Shown: positions 1-12,735, counted from the stretch's first letter. The stretch is DNA of 64,000 nucleotides from Gonatopus flavifemur (GCA_018340375.1 JAFFJZ010000001.1:65836001-65900000), one strand, 5' to 3'. Made by a program: numbers and translations. Notes: a model not told the origin generated them from the sequence alone.

Positions 1-122
1 GTCTAAACAATATGAAACACAATAAACTTATGTAAATAAAGTAAGTTGATTTCCTGAAACAAACACATTAACTGAAAAAATTGTTTTTCCTTTGGGTGTA
101 TTCAAACTTTTGGCCTGTACTG
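1..122. mobile_element. Tc1-like transposon end (partial)
   Basis: The window opens inside what looks like the terminus of a Tc1-family element. Read on the minus strand, the edge starts with TA followed by CAGTACAGGCCAAAAGTTTG, the typical outer terminal repeat of Tc1-like transposons, and TA at 123-124 would be the target duplication. The rest of the element lies left of the window. No transposase sequence is visible in these 122 bases. Confidence 0.55.
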
Positions 123-3100
123 TATTTCTGAAGCTCTTGAAGTTTAAGCATAAAACAACGTTTTCTCAAAATTTTTATGACTCGGCAAATCAAATTTCAT
201 AAACGTTAGTTATAAAAACTCCATGAATGCATCTTCCAATGAATAAATAGATAAATATATCATTAAATCCATCTTCAGAGGATTGGCGATGAAGAAAAAT
301 CCACTTGATGAACATATTTTAAAACATTAAACACAATATTGTTTCATAAACCGATTCTGACAAATGAAATTTCATGAGATTTGATCAGAACATTGTCCAA
401 GATTCAATGAGATTTTGCGAGATTCAGTGAGATTTGGTGGTTTTTCTTAACCAGGGTATTTCGTCTGATATGAAATTTTCTCACTAACGATCTAGCTCGT
501 CGATCTCATAGTTTTGGCTTAGCTCGAAGCTCGGATCGACTGAGATTCAGAAGTTTTCAGTACAATTGAAAGAAATTTTCAGAGCTTGTCTAGAAAAGTT
601 TTCCTTATTCATTTCCACAGACTTGCAAAATTTCGATATTTTCTCCCATGTTTCGGGGGAAAAAAAATAGGAACAACAACAAGTAAATTTTGTAAGGATG
701 AGGGAAGCTTTCCTAAGGGGTTTTAGAGAAATTTGTTCCCACCAGGAAAATCGCAGTGGGGAATCCCTCAAAATTCCAGAATTATTTTTCACATTAAATA
801 ATTCCAACGTTACACGATTGAGTCGCAAAAAATTAAAAACAAATCAAATTTTACGTCATTATTAATGTCTATGATGAAAACATTAGTGGTTTACATACTG
901 TACAAAATAATTGTAGACTTTTCCCAAAAAATGGCGGCAATAAAGCTTCTCCACTCACCCAAAAATTTATTTATTCGATTTAACACTCAAAAAACCAAAT
1001 AATTCCTTAAAGTGATGGAAAAATTCCTCATTTTTAATGAACAAAATTATCCATATGTAGCTTATGGAACATGATCATAAACTCAGATGACATTGATCCA
1101 CCGCTCTTTCGTTATATCATCAAAGGTAATTCAACTAACTCTAAAAATCATCTTCACTTTCTCATTCGTATCGTGTGTTGCGTTCAACGTAATTTTCAAT
1201 ATTTTTATCACATCAACTACATAAGGACTGGAGTATCTATTATGCAAATCTTCACAATACCTACTTTCTGTCATTCTCTACTTTCTCCATCTATCACGTG
1301 ACTAAATATGTTTCCAAACACTTTCTTTTCGGATATAATCAATTTTTCTTGATCTCTTTTTTGGAATGCCATATTTCGCCATCTTATAACACGACCAGAT
1401 ACTCCAGAAATATTCCGTCCTTGGGAAGCCTTGACACTAACGCTAATCTATCCTAGCTTTAAATATTCTATACAATACCCTTCAAGCTGAAAATACCTGT
1501 TGGAACCGGTTAGAAAATTTTTGATCGACTTTGGCTGCTCTTTTATCTCGTCAATGACATTCAGAACCACCATTTTTCTACGTGATTCTTTTTGAAATTC
1601 CAAATTTAGACACCTTAAATCATTTCTAACCGGTTCTTGCACGCCTAGATATACTCAATTTCCTTCGGAGAATATTTTTTCGATTCTTCGAGTCCATTAT
1701 GGAGGCATCTCGTTGTTCAATGCCCGATTTAGACGATTCGAGTTTATGAGAATTCTCGTTCGATGGTTCTTTATTCGATATTCAAATTCTCTCTTCGTCA
1801 ACTTGATTTTGCGTGTTTCAACAATGCAATGCACCAAACGTCTCTATCGGGGAATTCTAAATTTTTATTTCCAATAAGAGTACCATCGACTGATATCATT
1901 GAGTCAATGTTTTTCTTAGCATGGCACATGAGAGATAAATTGGTAAGTAACGTGACAATGATACAAGAATTAATTGAGTTTGTTTTCTAGAAAATCTGAG
2001 ATTCGATAACATCTCCAGAACGTTCAGATTCTTGGAATGATTTTTTTTCCAATCTCTAATTGTCTATATCGTATAAATATATATATATAAGTATATCGTA
2101 AACATATTGTTCAGCAGGAATGTTCAAAGTATGTTTGCCAGATATCGGAGCTGTCGGTTGTTTACGTGCGCGCGTCAATGATCAAATTCAGAGCAGATTT
2201 AGTGTTTTTGTTTTGAAAAAAATATTATGTGCTCCTACGAAGCTTGCACAACGTGAGGACTATTTCTAGATGTGTTATCTTCATACGTGGCATTATCAAT
2301 GACACGTCATGTCGCAAGATTATACCTTATCGTTTTTTTCACATACTTCAACAGCGTACATATTTATCGATTAAACAAAGCTGGGGGAGTTCTGATTATT
2401 GTATACCCTTCTCTTTTTGTCTGTATTAAATGGGATAGACTCAATCATTACTTGATAAACGTCTGTGTCGAGTCGAAGGAATGTTACGTAAAATGATAAA
2501 ATTATGTACCGCTATGGTTTACAAAACTCCTTCTTTGCATATCGCATGTATAATAATTAAAAACTAAATTTCCCCGCCAATACATTTCTGATTACTTGTA
2601 TTGGAAACAAACGTTTGTTTCAATCATTGAACTCATCGTTGTTGAATATAGAATACCTTGTACTTATTGGTTTGATTTCGATTCTTCATTGAGGTGGTTG
2701 TACCGCACAATTTATACGTTGAGATTAAAATTAAGTAGGTTGAGTTGGAACAGGTCAGACTTCAAGGTCATTTGATAATTAGTTTCCAATCGTTTATAAT
2801 TATTCCATTCATTATTATTGTAATTACAAATTGTCGGTAGATTCCGCATGGATAATTGGCTCAATGGCTTGCAATTCTCAAGTATTCATTTTTCTCTGTA
2901 TTTTTTTTTCTTATTATTTGAGGAGATCCGTCAAATGTACACTCTAAAATTTATGGGGAGTTTTTCTTCAGTTCAGTGGTGGATTCCATCCCTCAATCTC
3001 AGAGGAACTGTTTTTTCTTTTTCATCAAAATTATGGGCCTTTTCTGCCACTTTAAGGACTCGATCTGCCTATGAGGCGTTGAATTTTTCAACAAATCAGG

Positions 3101-3884
3101 GTAAAGAGTTCCTGTAACTTTGCTATCACCATTTTTGGTGGGATATTGTATGATTATTTTTTACAGGGTATCATATCCTTGGGAGGAACATCACTCAGAT
3201 AATCTTTCAATTTTGCATGATTTATATGAAAAATACACTCCACGATGTTCGCAAAGAGAAGTTTTTACAATTTTTGATTGAATTTCAATGCTTCGATGCC
3301 ATTAAAATATCCTATCAGTGCGTTCCCAAATACAATGCGTGATGAATTTTGCAATCGTTCGCGATGAATTCATAGTCCAACTGTTGGAAAAGAGTTGAAA
3401 AAATTTTGATTTATCACGATGAGAGAAACGATTGAAAACAGGATGTCGACAACGATTTGTGATAACTGAAGCTTGGTATCTTCATTGGAATTACGTCGCG
3501 ACGACATTTGTGTAACTCTTGCTCCGTTCCCCTCTGCCTCTTCACTTGCAGTAGGATGATAATGAAAGTCATGTCTCTTGAAGGAAAGGTAGACGAGATT
3601 AAGAATTTTTGTTCAAGAGAAGAGGTTTGAATGATTTTACAAACACTTTATACAGTTCTAGTGGGATGAGAGTGTTGAAATTTCAATCGCAATAGTAGGA
3701 ATTTTAATAGTATGGGAAATATAATTCTGATCATAAGGTATAGTAAATGGAGTAATTTCAAGATCTAACATTGGGATGACGTTGAGGAAATAATTCCTTC
3801 GAGTAAAACTGTGCCTTGGATCAACGTGATGTTGAATCTCCTGAACGGTTAATTGAGATTAACAACTTTCGAATGATCTTTGTA
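123..3884. other. Intergenic stretch, nothing recognised
   Basis: AT-rich sequence with only short chance reading frames (under 95 codons, no recognisable motifs). I see no splice-linked exons, RNA gene or clear transposon ends. A run of 'gagatt' motifs near 375-440 recalls the AGATCT-rich repeats found further along. Confidence 0.4.
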
Positions 3885-4030
3885 CTGAGAGAAATTTATA
3901 GTTAAATTTACTATGGAATTATAGGAATGGGGGGAAATACTGACTTTCAATGAAATTTACTGTGAAACATTGTAAATTTTCCTCACTCCTTTAATTCCAT
4001 AGTAAATTTAACTATGAATTTCTCTCAGGG
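3885..4030. mobile_element. Hairpin MITE (CTGAGAGAAATT family)
   Basis: A 146-bp palindrome with arms of about 41 bp and only two or three mismatches. The ends read CTGAGAGAAATT and AATTTCTCTCAG, with a TA before the left end. The shared core of the arms is GTTAAATTTACTATGGAATT. A degraded relative lies at 55633-55809. It has no coding capacity, so it is a non-autonomous DNA transposon. Confidence 0.7.
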
Positions 4031-4640
4031 TGTCAATAATATGATTTTTTATTTGCAATTGTGCTTATAAAACTTCTTTGTGCAACTGTCACTGCTTTTA
4101 TGGGGTAACGCGTAGGAGAAGTTCTTTCATTTTGATAAAAAATCCAAGGACGAAGGTTTGGTGGATATTCATTAGGAATTTAGTAAAGTTCACCTGAACG
4201 TTTGATGATTATAGATTTCGAATTCAATATTCAGATGTGCTATTGAATTACACATTCAAATTATATATAAATTATATACAACATTGAAACTTTTTCACTC
4301 TGATTGAAGTTCGTTATATAATCTTTTTATAGAATTTCTATATAATCTATATCAAAATTGTATATAAATTCTAGATAATAATTTTCAACGAGATTTTACG
4401 TGGAGAATGACAAAGTAGGACAAATAATAGGGATCCAGAATCACCGTTGTAAAATCCCTTCTAGCGTTTTGTGAAATATGTTTATCCATGATATCCTAAT
4501 GTCTATTATAAATTCCTTTTCCACGACATGTGGTACAAGATTGATTGTATCCGCACCTGCAAAGACCGTGTATACCGCCAGAGTCTGATCAGTGTGGCTC
4601 GTTCTTTTCTCCCACCAAGTGAATCGCATGCCATGCTACG

Positions 4641-4817
4641 CAGCACCGGCTCTTAGCAAAAAGGGGCCTGGAGCTAAATTTTACCGGAGGTCCTTTTGAG
4701 GGAATCAAAAATCCAAAATCTAATTATTTTGGATAATGATCTGGCAAGAAGGGGGTGCCCTGCTGACGGGACATGGAGCTATAGCCCTCTCCAGCCCTCT
4801 CTCTAAAGCCGGCACTG
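4641..4817. mobile_element. hAT-type MITE with 8-bp target duplication
   Basis: A 177-bp element starts CAGCACCGGCTCTTAG and ends CTAAAGCCGGCACTG. The ends are imperfect inverted copies of CAGTGCCGGCTTTAG, a style of terminus common in hAT elements. It is flanked by ATGCTACG (4633-4640) and ATGCTGCG (4818-4825), an 8-bp duplication with one mismatch. hAT transposases make 8-bp duplications, which supports the class. Non-coding. Confidence 0.7.
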
Positions 4818-4849
4818 ATGCTGCGTTGTGCTATGTTACGTTACACTAT

Positions 4850-6178
4850 ACGAACTATTGAACATGGGTGGGTAAATCGAAGTAGTGGTGGTTTCGCGTG
4901 TGGTGGTGGTGACGGAGGCTATGTGACCATCGTTGCCGAGCATCGGTGATAGAAAAGAACACCACACAGGGCCGCGCGCATTCTAACCTGCCAAGCAACG
5001 TGAGACAACGCATAGCGTGACACGCGCCATCATCGTTGCAGGAGCAATTTTTTAATTTGATTTTGTCTATTTTCATCTCAGCCGGTCTTCTCCCTCTTCC
5101 CACCATAAGGAATAATAAAGAATAATAAAGATCCGGACCCTGGTCTCCGCAATTGACATGTTTCCCCAAGTGGTCCAAGTGATGTGCTCGAGTTACAGTG
5201 TTGTTTGGGAGCAGAGATCGTAATAGAAAGTGAGATTCATTCAACACCTCTTCTCATTCTCACATAGTACATTTCTCCTTCCTTTCTCCTCATTGTCCCA
5301 CCGTACCCGGCCCTGCTTTCACACGCAGCCGGCATATCGCGGAATTTCGCGGTTGAACGAGTCAACGGCCTTATCTCGCTCACCCTTCCTATGTGTGCGC
5401 ACATACTCATCCACTTCTTTCTGTGTGAGAGGACTATCAGGGAATAACGTGATTCTCCTTCTTCAAAAGGTGTAAAACTTTTCTTCATAACTTTAGACTC
5501 GGGGAGTGGCGTGTTTGTGTATTCGCGGCAATCGAGACTCACGTTTCATTGAGAATCTGGTGGTGATAAAAAGTGATTGACTTTGAGAGTCAAGTGTATA
5601 CATATCTCGGAATAAATCCTCAAGTTTTTGTTTTGCTTTCTTCAACTTTACCGGAGAATGTCGAGTTGATCAATTTTTGTTCGAGACGCACGTGTATTTT
5701 TGATCGATTTAGGATAAAAGCGATCGGAGTCGTCATTGTCGTCGTTTCAAAATTACATTCTCATGTAAATGTGTGTGGATGTGGCGAACAATTATTAAGA
5801 CTCGGGCGCACCGGTTTCAAGTACGTGTCGCTAACAGTTCTGTTATCGATGTGGTGTTGCCAGTGTAAGTGGTGTTTAGTCGCGTAGGCGAAAATCTAAC
5901 CTAGTTATTATTTCGGAGCGCACGATCGATCAAAGAGGCTTTTAAATTGGGTCTTCTTGTGTTCATTATTGAAAGCGACGGAAAAAAGAAACAATAGTGA
6001 GGGGAGGTCAACTTTCAGTGTCAAGTTTAAGTGAAAGAAGAATCCGATAGTGACTGTGGTGATTCGATTTCAAAGAAAATAAGATAAAACATAAACGAAA
6101 CATAAGTGTTTGCTGCGCTTTTGAAGATCTCCTATCTTCTCAATTTTGAAACAAAGTGGATCGTTTTTATGCAGCAAG
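4850..6178 (+). promoter_or_regulatory. Probable promoter and 5' leader region
   Basis: This stretch is visibly richer in G+C and in CpG than its surroundings and lies immediately upstream of the first coding exon. It lacks the transposon ends that fill the flanks. An initiator-like TCAGTG occurs at 6015-6020, but no TATA box or downstream element is convincing, so I cannot place a start site. Several short ATG frames occur in it (one of 104 codons at 5573-5887), which I read as leader sequence. There could also be an unseen leader intron. Confidence 0.4.
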
Positions 6179-6210
6179 ATGATGGAGACGCAGAATTATT
6201 GGGAGGATAG
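6169..6210 (+). other. Short upstream ORF overlapping the start codon
   Basis: An ATG at 6169 lies ten bases before the main ATG and in a different frame. It encodes 13 codons (MQQDDGDAELLGG) and stops at TAG 6208-6210, inside the main coding exon. Ribosomes that initiate here would pass the main ATG, so translation of the main protein would need leaky scanning or reinitiation. Overlapping upstream ORFs usually lower translation. That it is used is inference. Confidence 0.5.
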
Positions 6211-6243
6211 CTCCGCTCATTCTATGCAAGTTAAATACGAAGG
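6179..6243 (+). CDS. First coding exon of an unrecognised gene
   Basis: The frame opens with two consecutive ATGs (6179 and 6182) and encodes MMETQNYWEDSSAHSMQVKY, then glutamate and the first two bases of a glycine codon. An in-frame TGA at 6122-6124 means no earlier start in this exon. The exon ends at a strong donor, GTGAGTG at 6244, and leaves a phase-2 end. Joined to the exon at 63636, the frame stays open. The peptide has no signal peptide or membrane segment and looks like the disordered N-terminus of a soluble protein. I do not recognise the family. The location after a CpG-rich leader and before a very long first intron is typical of regulated insect genes, but that does not reveal function. 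Confidence 0.6.
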
Positions 6244-7839
6244 GTGAGTGTTTTTTTTTTATCAAGCGATATATCTTCTTTCAACGTATATTTTTAATGC
6301 GATGGTCTTGCAATTATCTTTTCAACATCAGGATAGAATTGAAGAACGAATGGTTTGATTTATTTTGCCACCTGTTAAAAGTTTTTTGGGCTGTGAATTT
6401 TTGTATAGTTGTTCCGCTTTGAGAAATAATTGCCTAAAATTCACTGCAATGTGAATATAATGTTATGAGAATGTGCATATTTTGTATAGAAATCGTATAA
6501 AATTTCACATATGAAAATAATACGACGATTCGGGGCTGATCTTTGAAATTTCAATACTCAGTATTATAGCAATCGAATAGAACACTGTGAATTCAATCCA
6601 GATTTTATTGTCATTGTAGAGTAAATTTCATTCGAAGATTAGTCTGTTCTTCGGTTGCGAAGTACCATAATAAATGTAATTCTAAATTCCTTCCAGTGTG
6701 AAGAATTGAAATTGTGAGGTAATGCGTATTTAAAAATAGAAGGCGAGAAAGTGTCTTGTTCATCTACCACGCTTCTGTTCGATCGACAAGGTACAATGGA
6801 ATGTGCTTGAATCACTTGCATTGGAGAACCGCAGAGTTTGATATCTGTGACATTGTTTGATGTTTATTTATATGCTCAAGCAGCTCAGTTCTTATCTTTA
6901 AAGAATTCGTTGGAACTTTATTAGACCTAGACTCTATTGGACTAAAAACAAATCTAACTTGATCTTAGATTAAATCTAATGATACTCTTCGAGAATTATA
7001 GTAGAGTTCCGATGAATATATAAATTAATTCCTCTTAACAGCAATGCAAAGTTCATCGAAGGGATTCTAGAGGCAAGTTTTGCAGACCAAATGTACCAAC
7101 AGGTGGGTGAATTATTGAGAAGTTTCATCGTTTTAATATCATTGTATTATACCACAAAATTTCACTAAAATCTGGGAGGATGCAGACTTTTTATTGCAAT
7201 GAAGGAAATGTTCTTGCTCTTCTTCGTGGGAACGATCCATGTTAGGGAGAAGTTTGAACTAATCCTGTATCCCAGGATTTAAGGCCGGATTTAGGGAAGG
7301 TGCCATATCCTCAACCCTTCAAACGAATATTCAAACGAAGAGCAGGTTGACATCAACGGATAGGTGGAATTCTCTTCTCATGTTTCAATATCGCATGACA
7401 CTTGTGTGCCGCCGTCTCAAGACATAAATCAGCCTAGAAATAAATACAGCCCTGATCATTGTACTAAGCAGAAAGAAAACTCTCGTAAAATTTACAGGAA
7501 TTCCAATTACTATATGGTGGACAGCAACGAGTTTCTGTATGTAACCTGTCCGAGAATTCTTGTTAAACTCACCAAGTTTTCAGCGAATTTAACGAGAATT
7601 CCGGTATAAGTTCTATGCAGCGACTTAAGAAGAGGAAAAACGTAACGTACGTGATGAAAAAACTTTGATCAAAGGAATCTATTTGAACTGGTGAAATCTC
7701 AATGACTCTTTTGATTCAAGTCAGATCGATAATAAAGGACCCAATAAGCTCTCGCGATGGGAAAACCATCAAACCATTACTGACCCGAGTAGAAAAAATG
7801 TTATGCTCTTTAAAGTCTGATTTATTTCGTAAAACGCGA

Positions 7840-8085
7840 CACGGAAAAAATCAATTTAGATCTACGTAAATCTAAGAAATAAATAAATAAATCCAAGTTG
7901 ATTTAGATCTATGGGGATTTAATTAATTGTTTCCAAAAACATTTCATTCTTAGAAACGATCTAAAAGTGAAGAAAATAGGCGGTCACTGCACGCAAATTT
8001 TCCTTGATTTAGATCCAAAAAAATATCCCTACATTTTCCATTTCTTAGGTCTAGCAAGATCTCATTGGAACTACGAACTATAAAT
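7840..8085. repeat. AGATCT-rich repeat, partial copy
   Basis: This begins CACGGAAAAAATC and holds repeated TTTAGATCTA and TAGATC motifs in both directions. The block CGCATTTTCC/TTTAGATC with 'cttagaaacgatctaaaagtgaag' style sequence also appears near 12600-12700 (inverted) and in the 47862-48072 copy. I do not find a matching right end, so this copy is damaged. Confidence 0.4.
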
Positions 8086-8671
8086 CTATGAATTCAACTC
8101 AATGTCTTGGATTGAAGAGTCTTGAGGCACTTATTATTATCTATTATGAATCAAATTTTAGTATTGAATCAACTCCTCGAGTGGAAAAATTTTATCTATG
8201 ATTGTGTATAAATTATATACAAACTATATTGAATTCAGAATTTTTCCATTCTGGTTTGAGAAGGTTCAAATGAGAATTCAATAGAATAACATTCACCTGA
8301 ATTCAATAATATTTATTTAGTAGCGATTATTGGCAACAGAATTGGTTCGATTCACCCTACAAAAATGTTGAATGCAATGGAAATAAAATTTTCAAGCGTT
8401 TGAAACAAAATTTGATGGATGGGAATATTCTTCCACCACTGGAGAAATTTTGACACGAAATCGAATGTGTGTCGAAGTTTCTTCAATATATACTCGATAC
8501 CCGCTGATAAGGATTTGAATTATTATAAAAAACAAGTTTACATCTTGTTTTCTCATCACAGTTAGAAAACACAAGAGAATGAAATAACTTTGGCAGCTAC
8601 TTACTTTTTTAACGCCCGGTTTCCACTGGTATAGTGCAAATGGATGTATAGCTATTGCTATTTATCAGTTA

Positions 8672-8807
8672 CACTCAGAGAATAGAATAGTTGGAATTAC
8701 CAGTGGGATAGTTGGGAAAAGAGTCAACTATGCCAACAGCTAACTATTCATAGTTGAGTCCTTTCCCAACTATGACCATTAATTCCCTATTTTCTTTCCT
8801 CTCAGTG
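8672..8807. mobile_element. TA-flanked hairpin MITE
   Basis: A 136-bp palindrome bounded by TA on both sides. The ends are CACTCAGAGAA and TTCCTCTCAGTG. The arms share GGAATTA and TAGTTGGGAAA and pair over most of their length. No coding capacity. Confidence 0.65.
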
Positions 8808-9123
8808 TACTATAGTAGAAAATCGTAGCTATGATCATACATGTTTCATGGTTGATATTTGGATAGTCAAATAGTTTAGCTATGAAATTTATGCTGCGGT
8901 AGTTGCATTTCTTGCTGTTGCCGCTAAGAGAGTGCTAAAAAATAGCTCCGGTAGCTATTTTTCAACTGTCTAAACGGAAGATAATTATTTTTTTCCGTAA
9001 ATTACCTACAGGATAAGAATCTTGAGAATTATTGACAAATAATGGGAGAACCATGTGAAAATTGAGAGGAAAGAAATGGAAAACTATAGAAACAAATAAA
9101 CAATGGAGTTTGTGAATCCTTAA

Positions 9124-9494
9124 CACGGAGAGAAAAAATTTGCTGACGCAGCAAATCGAGGTATTATATATAGAATAGCAAATTTTTTTGCTGACCTAGC
9201 TAAAAATTTTCTATAACAGCAATCGCGTTAGCTACGACAGCAATTTTTTAGCTGTGGCAGCAAAAAATGTTTGCTCCGCCAGCAAATTTTCAGTATTATA
9301 TATAGAATAGCAAACAAATTTTGCTGGGATAGCAAACATTTTTCGCTGCCACAGCTAAAAAATTCGCTGTCGCAGCTAACAAGATTGCTGGAACAGCAAA
9401 TAGTTTGCTGTCACAGCAAAAAATTTGCTGCTCTGTCAAAAGGAACCCAGCAAAAGTAGATTCCGCTGCCACAGCGAATTCCTTTTTCTCCGTG
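9124..9494. mobile_element. GCTG/CAGC multi-hairpin MITE
   Basis: The 371-bp element has ends CACGGAGAGAAAAA and TTTTTCTCCGTG. Inside, short GCTG...CAGC units recur about every 20-25 bases, each able to form its own small hairpin (for example GCTGTCACAGC). A block containing TATTATATATAGAATAGCAA is present twice, near 9161 and 9292, so the interior was partly duplicated in tandem. Related copies lie at 13543-13763, 15954-16168 and 30216-30444. Short reading frames here are chance. Confidence 0.65.
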
Positions 9495-10052
9495 TTGTTT
9501 TTTCAAATTCCGAATTTGTATGACGTGACCAATGTGGGATGAAAATTTCTCCGTAGAATGGACGAATTATCAACAATGACATGGAATTACGAATTGTTGA
9601 TGACATATCATCAACTATTGATTCACGTTATCAACGATTAAAAATTTGTTTTATCATGATTACATTATCGATGATTACGTATCATCCATTTTGTCACAAA
9701 ATTTTATCATGGAATAAAAAGGTTCTCAAACATTCATTGATGACTACATAGCCTTATATTGAACAAACTATTATCGACTATTTTATATACCGTTCAGTGC
9801 AATAACTCCGTCCCATATCTGCCACGGTAAATAATACAGTGCCTAATCAAAAGAATCAATATTAATTGAGATATTGAAGTTGATAGCTACAATATAATTC
9901 CTACGTATGACCGATAAGCTTCTCACATTATCAGGATCCAATATATGTCTGTAGTAGTGGGTCAAAGTCAAGCAAAATTAATAATATACAATTTTCAGTA
10001 TATTCAAACACATAGAGTAGGTATAAAATGTTCAAATGTCCCTGTTTTATTA

Positions 10053-10304
10053 CACTGAAAAAAACATTTATTCCAGTCAAATAAATATTTATTTGTCCTG
10101 TACCAAAGAAATATTTATTAGAATTAACAAAGTATTCTTTGGAACCAAAATAATTTATTTGAATTGAATAAATGGTTTTAATCGTTTATTTGATTCCAAT
10201 AAATTATTTTGGTTCCAAAGAATACTTGGTTAATTCTAATAAATATTTCTTTGGTACAGGACAAATAAATATTTATTTGACTGGAATAAATTTTTTTTTC
10301 AGTG
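10053..10304. mobile_element. Near-perfect palindromic MITE
   Basis: TA-flanked 252-bp element with ends CACTGAAAAAAA and TTTTTTTCAGTG. The two arms pair over about 105 bp with only a few mismatches. They contain repeated AAATAAATATTTATTTG. Such similar arms suggest a young copy or arm-to-arm correction. A related but diverged copy is the middle layer of the nest at 32313-33915. Confidence 0.75.
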
Positions 10305-10379
10305 TATATAACTGAAGCAAATAATATTTTTCAGCAATTCATGAACTTTTTTTCTTAAGGTAATAATGTTGAATGCGTT

Positions 10380-12584
10380 TTTGAACTTTTCTTTCAGTGT
10401 GCTCGGAAGATTAACGGTGTAAGAATTACTTTTTATGTATCTGTCGCACATTGATGGGGAAGATAACGTGGTGACTGCTCAGACAACACAGAAAGTTCTC
10501 TGAATGTTTTAGAAGCATAGCCTAGGTTCTGCGAGTCTTGGTCTCCAAGAAGCACATTTTTCAAATGTTCACAGCACTTTCACTTCCAATGCAGCTGAAT
10601 AAGTTCTGAACACGTTCTTTTCATCCACCACAGAACGTTCTCATAACGTTTTCCCAACGTACTTTCATGAAAATATATGTGAGCCTCCGCACAGCGTTAT
10701 GGAAACCTTTTTTCAACACGTTCGCAGAACGTTGCACGGTGCACACGAATAGAACTAAAAGGGACATTTGTATGTATGTGCTAGGGACGTAAATGTGACG
10801 TTATTTGCACGTTCCCTGTGTAATCAACCATCTTCACGGAATCTTCCCAAAACCTCCCGGGGCTGTGTGGGTGAGTATGCTGTCTGTTTTCAGTGTGATT
10901 ATACTGCTTTCGGAAGATTTAAAACCTTCAAATCCAACTCAATATCATAGAACTGTTACTGGAAATATTACTAAAGCTGTAAAAATACTGATTCCTTAGT
11001 GGTTCTTAGCAGAAATTATTCTAGTCACGCTATAGACTCTTCTAACCCTTTCGTAATGGCCTCCCTGTTGAAAAATCATTTTCCTTCGAGGTTCATGAGG
11101 TTTCACCGATTGTTCCAATAAAAATCAATAGAATATTGAGTTAAACATGAAATCCAATAGAAACTTATACCGACTGCGACAAAATGATACGAAAAATCGA
11201 TAGAAACCAATTGATTTCGATAAAATTACATCTATCGATTTCTATTGGAATTTTTCAATAGAGCTAGGAAATGAAATCCAATAGAGAAATTCACTAAACA
11301 TAGAAAAAAATGCGCCTGCAAGATGTACTGATTTTTGAGAGAATACTATTTTTTTAAAAGAATATTTTACAGTTTTGTAGAAAGCATGAAATCGTTGAGA
11401 TTTTTCTTAAACATGAACTTTTTAGAAGTCGAGCGTGGAATTCTACTATTTATTGTTTAGAATTCATCAATTCTTTTTTTCAGTTTTGTCGAGGGAAATT
11501 TTCTAAAATTTACTTTATTTTCGAGCCGCATTTTTCTCCGTGCAGCTCTGTTTTATGAGAATTATTTTAGTTTGTCTCTGTTCTGTACAGAGTCCTAGTT
11601 GGATGAGATTATTTTAAATTCAACAAAATTAACTCTGTACTGATTTTAACAGTATTGATTTGTTTACTGAAATATAAAAGGCCGCAAAACTGATGAAAGA
11701 TTTCTGGAAATATCAGTGCGGCTGATAATGAAAATGAAATACACTTTTGATACCGCTAAGAGTAGACTTGTAAAAATTCGGATATTATGAATCAGTGTTA
11801 AAAGTGGAATGAACTATTTTCAAAGATAAGAATTGTTGCATAAATTGAAACTGATTTGGAAGTAAAAGCAAGTCGACAATAACTCACATGGCTTTAGGAA
11901 TTAATTTCCTAATATACCGTTGAATGACAGCTTTCTATGGAAAGAAAGGATATTTCCGTTCATAATAGGACAAATTTTGAATATGGATTCATTACACAAA
12001 GTGTTACAGTTATAGTGAGCGCAATTGTAAATTATTGATTGAATCCTGTATCACATAATATAAATGGAGGATCATGAATTAGAGGATTTACAGATATTCA
12101 CCCTTATGATGAAATATGATTGCATTGTTGACAGTACAATTGATCAGATCATCCTTGCATGAGACAGGAGGATAAAATAGGATTAATAATAACTTTGTAC
12201 TAAACCTTGAATTTCTCGTGAAAGTTATTTCCCCTTTTTGAACTTCAACAAAGACACATTGCTTTGGCTTGTATCCATCATATTGTGTAGGAACGGGAAT
12301 AGATTTCCCACATAACAGTGAAGGTTATGCATTAAAGATATCTTTTAGAATACTTTCGGAACTGCCTAAACTCTACCGCTATGTGGACTCAAGCTTATTC
12401 CAAGACACGGTCCAACAACAGTTTTTCATAACCAGTAGAAAGGTCAAAAACAAATCTCAACTCCATGTGAAAAACTGACTTTTAATTAAGCATTGAAGCA
12501 AAACGCAGCTGAAATCAGTCGAATTTTGTACAGGGAGAGTGGTGCCAGTTATTCATTGATCCGAAGCAGAAATCGCAGCCATCA
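10380..12584. other. Intron sequence, minor repeats only
   Basis: Near 10475-10740 the motif GAACGTT (and its reverse AACGTTC) recurs several times, recalling a block near 22500-22560. Near 11110-11285 CAATAGAAA/TTTCTATTG motifs face each other. I cannot define element ends. Nothing gene-like is seen. Confidence 0.35.
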
Positions 12585-12735
12585 AATTCATAGATTTATG
12601 TAGATCCAATGAGATCTTGCTAGATCTAAGAAACGAAAATTTGCATGCCCCAACCGCCTATTTCCTTCACTTTTAGATAGTTTCTAAGAATGAAATATTT
12701 AATCGAGATCTGATGATGGGTCTTTCTAACCAGGA
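12585..12735. repeat. AGATCT-rich repeat, fragment
   Basis: Carries GTAGATCC, GAGATCTTGC and TAGATCTAAG, followed by a block (CCGCCTATTTCCTTCACTTT) that also occurs inverted near 7975 and, in diverged form, near 47940. A fragment of one dispersed family. Confidence 0.45.

Noticed and set aside
4855..5247. A 130-codon minus-strand frame in the CpG-rich leader region
   Set aside because: Composition looks like leader DNA, it shows no domain, and it overlaps the probable promoter of the plus-strand gene.
5573..5887. A 104-codon plus-strand frame upstream of exon 1
   Set aside because: It shows no motif and ends well before the exon. It is best read as 5' leader sequence.
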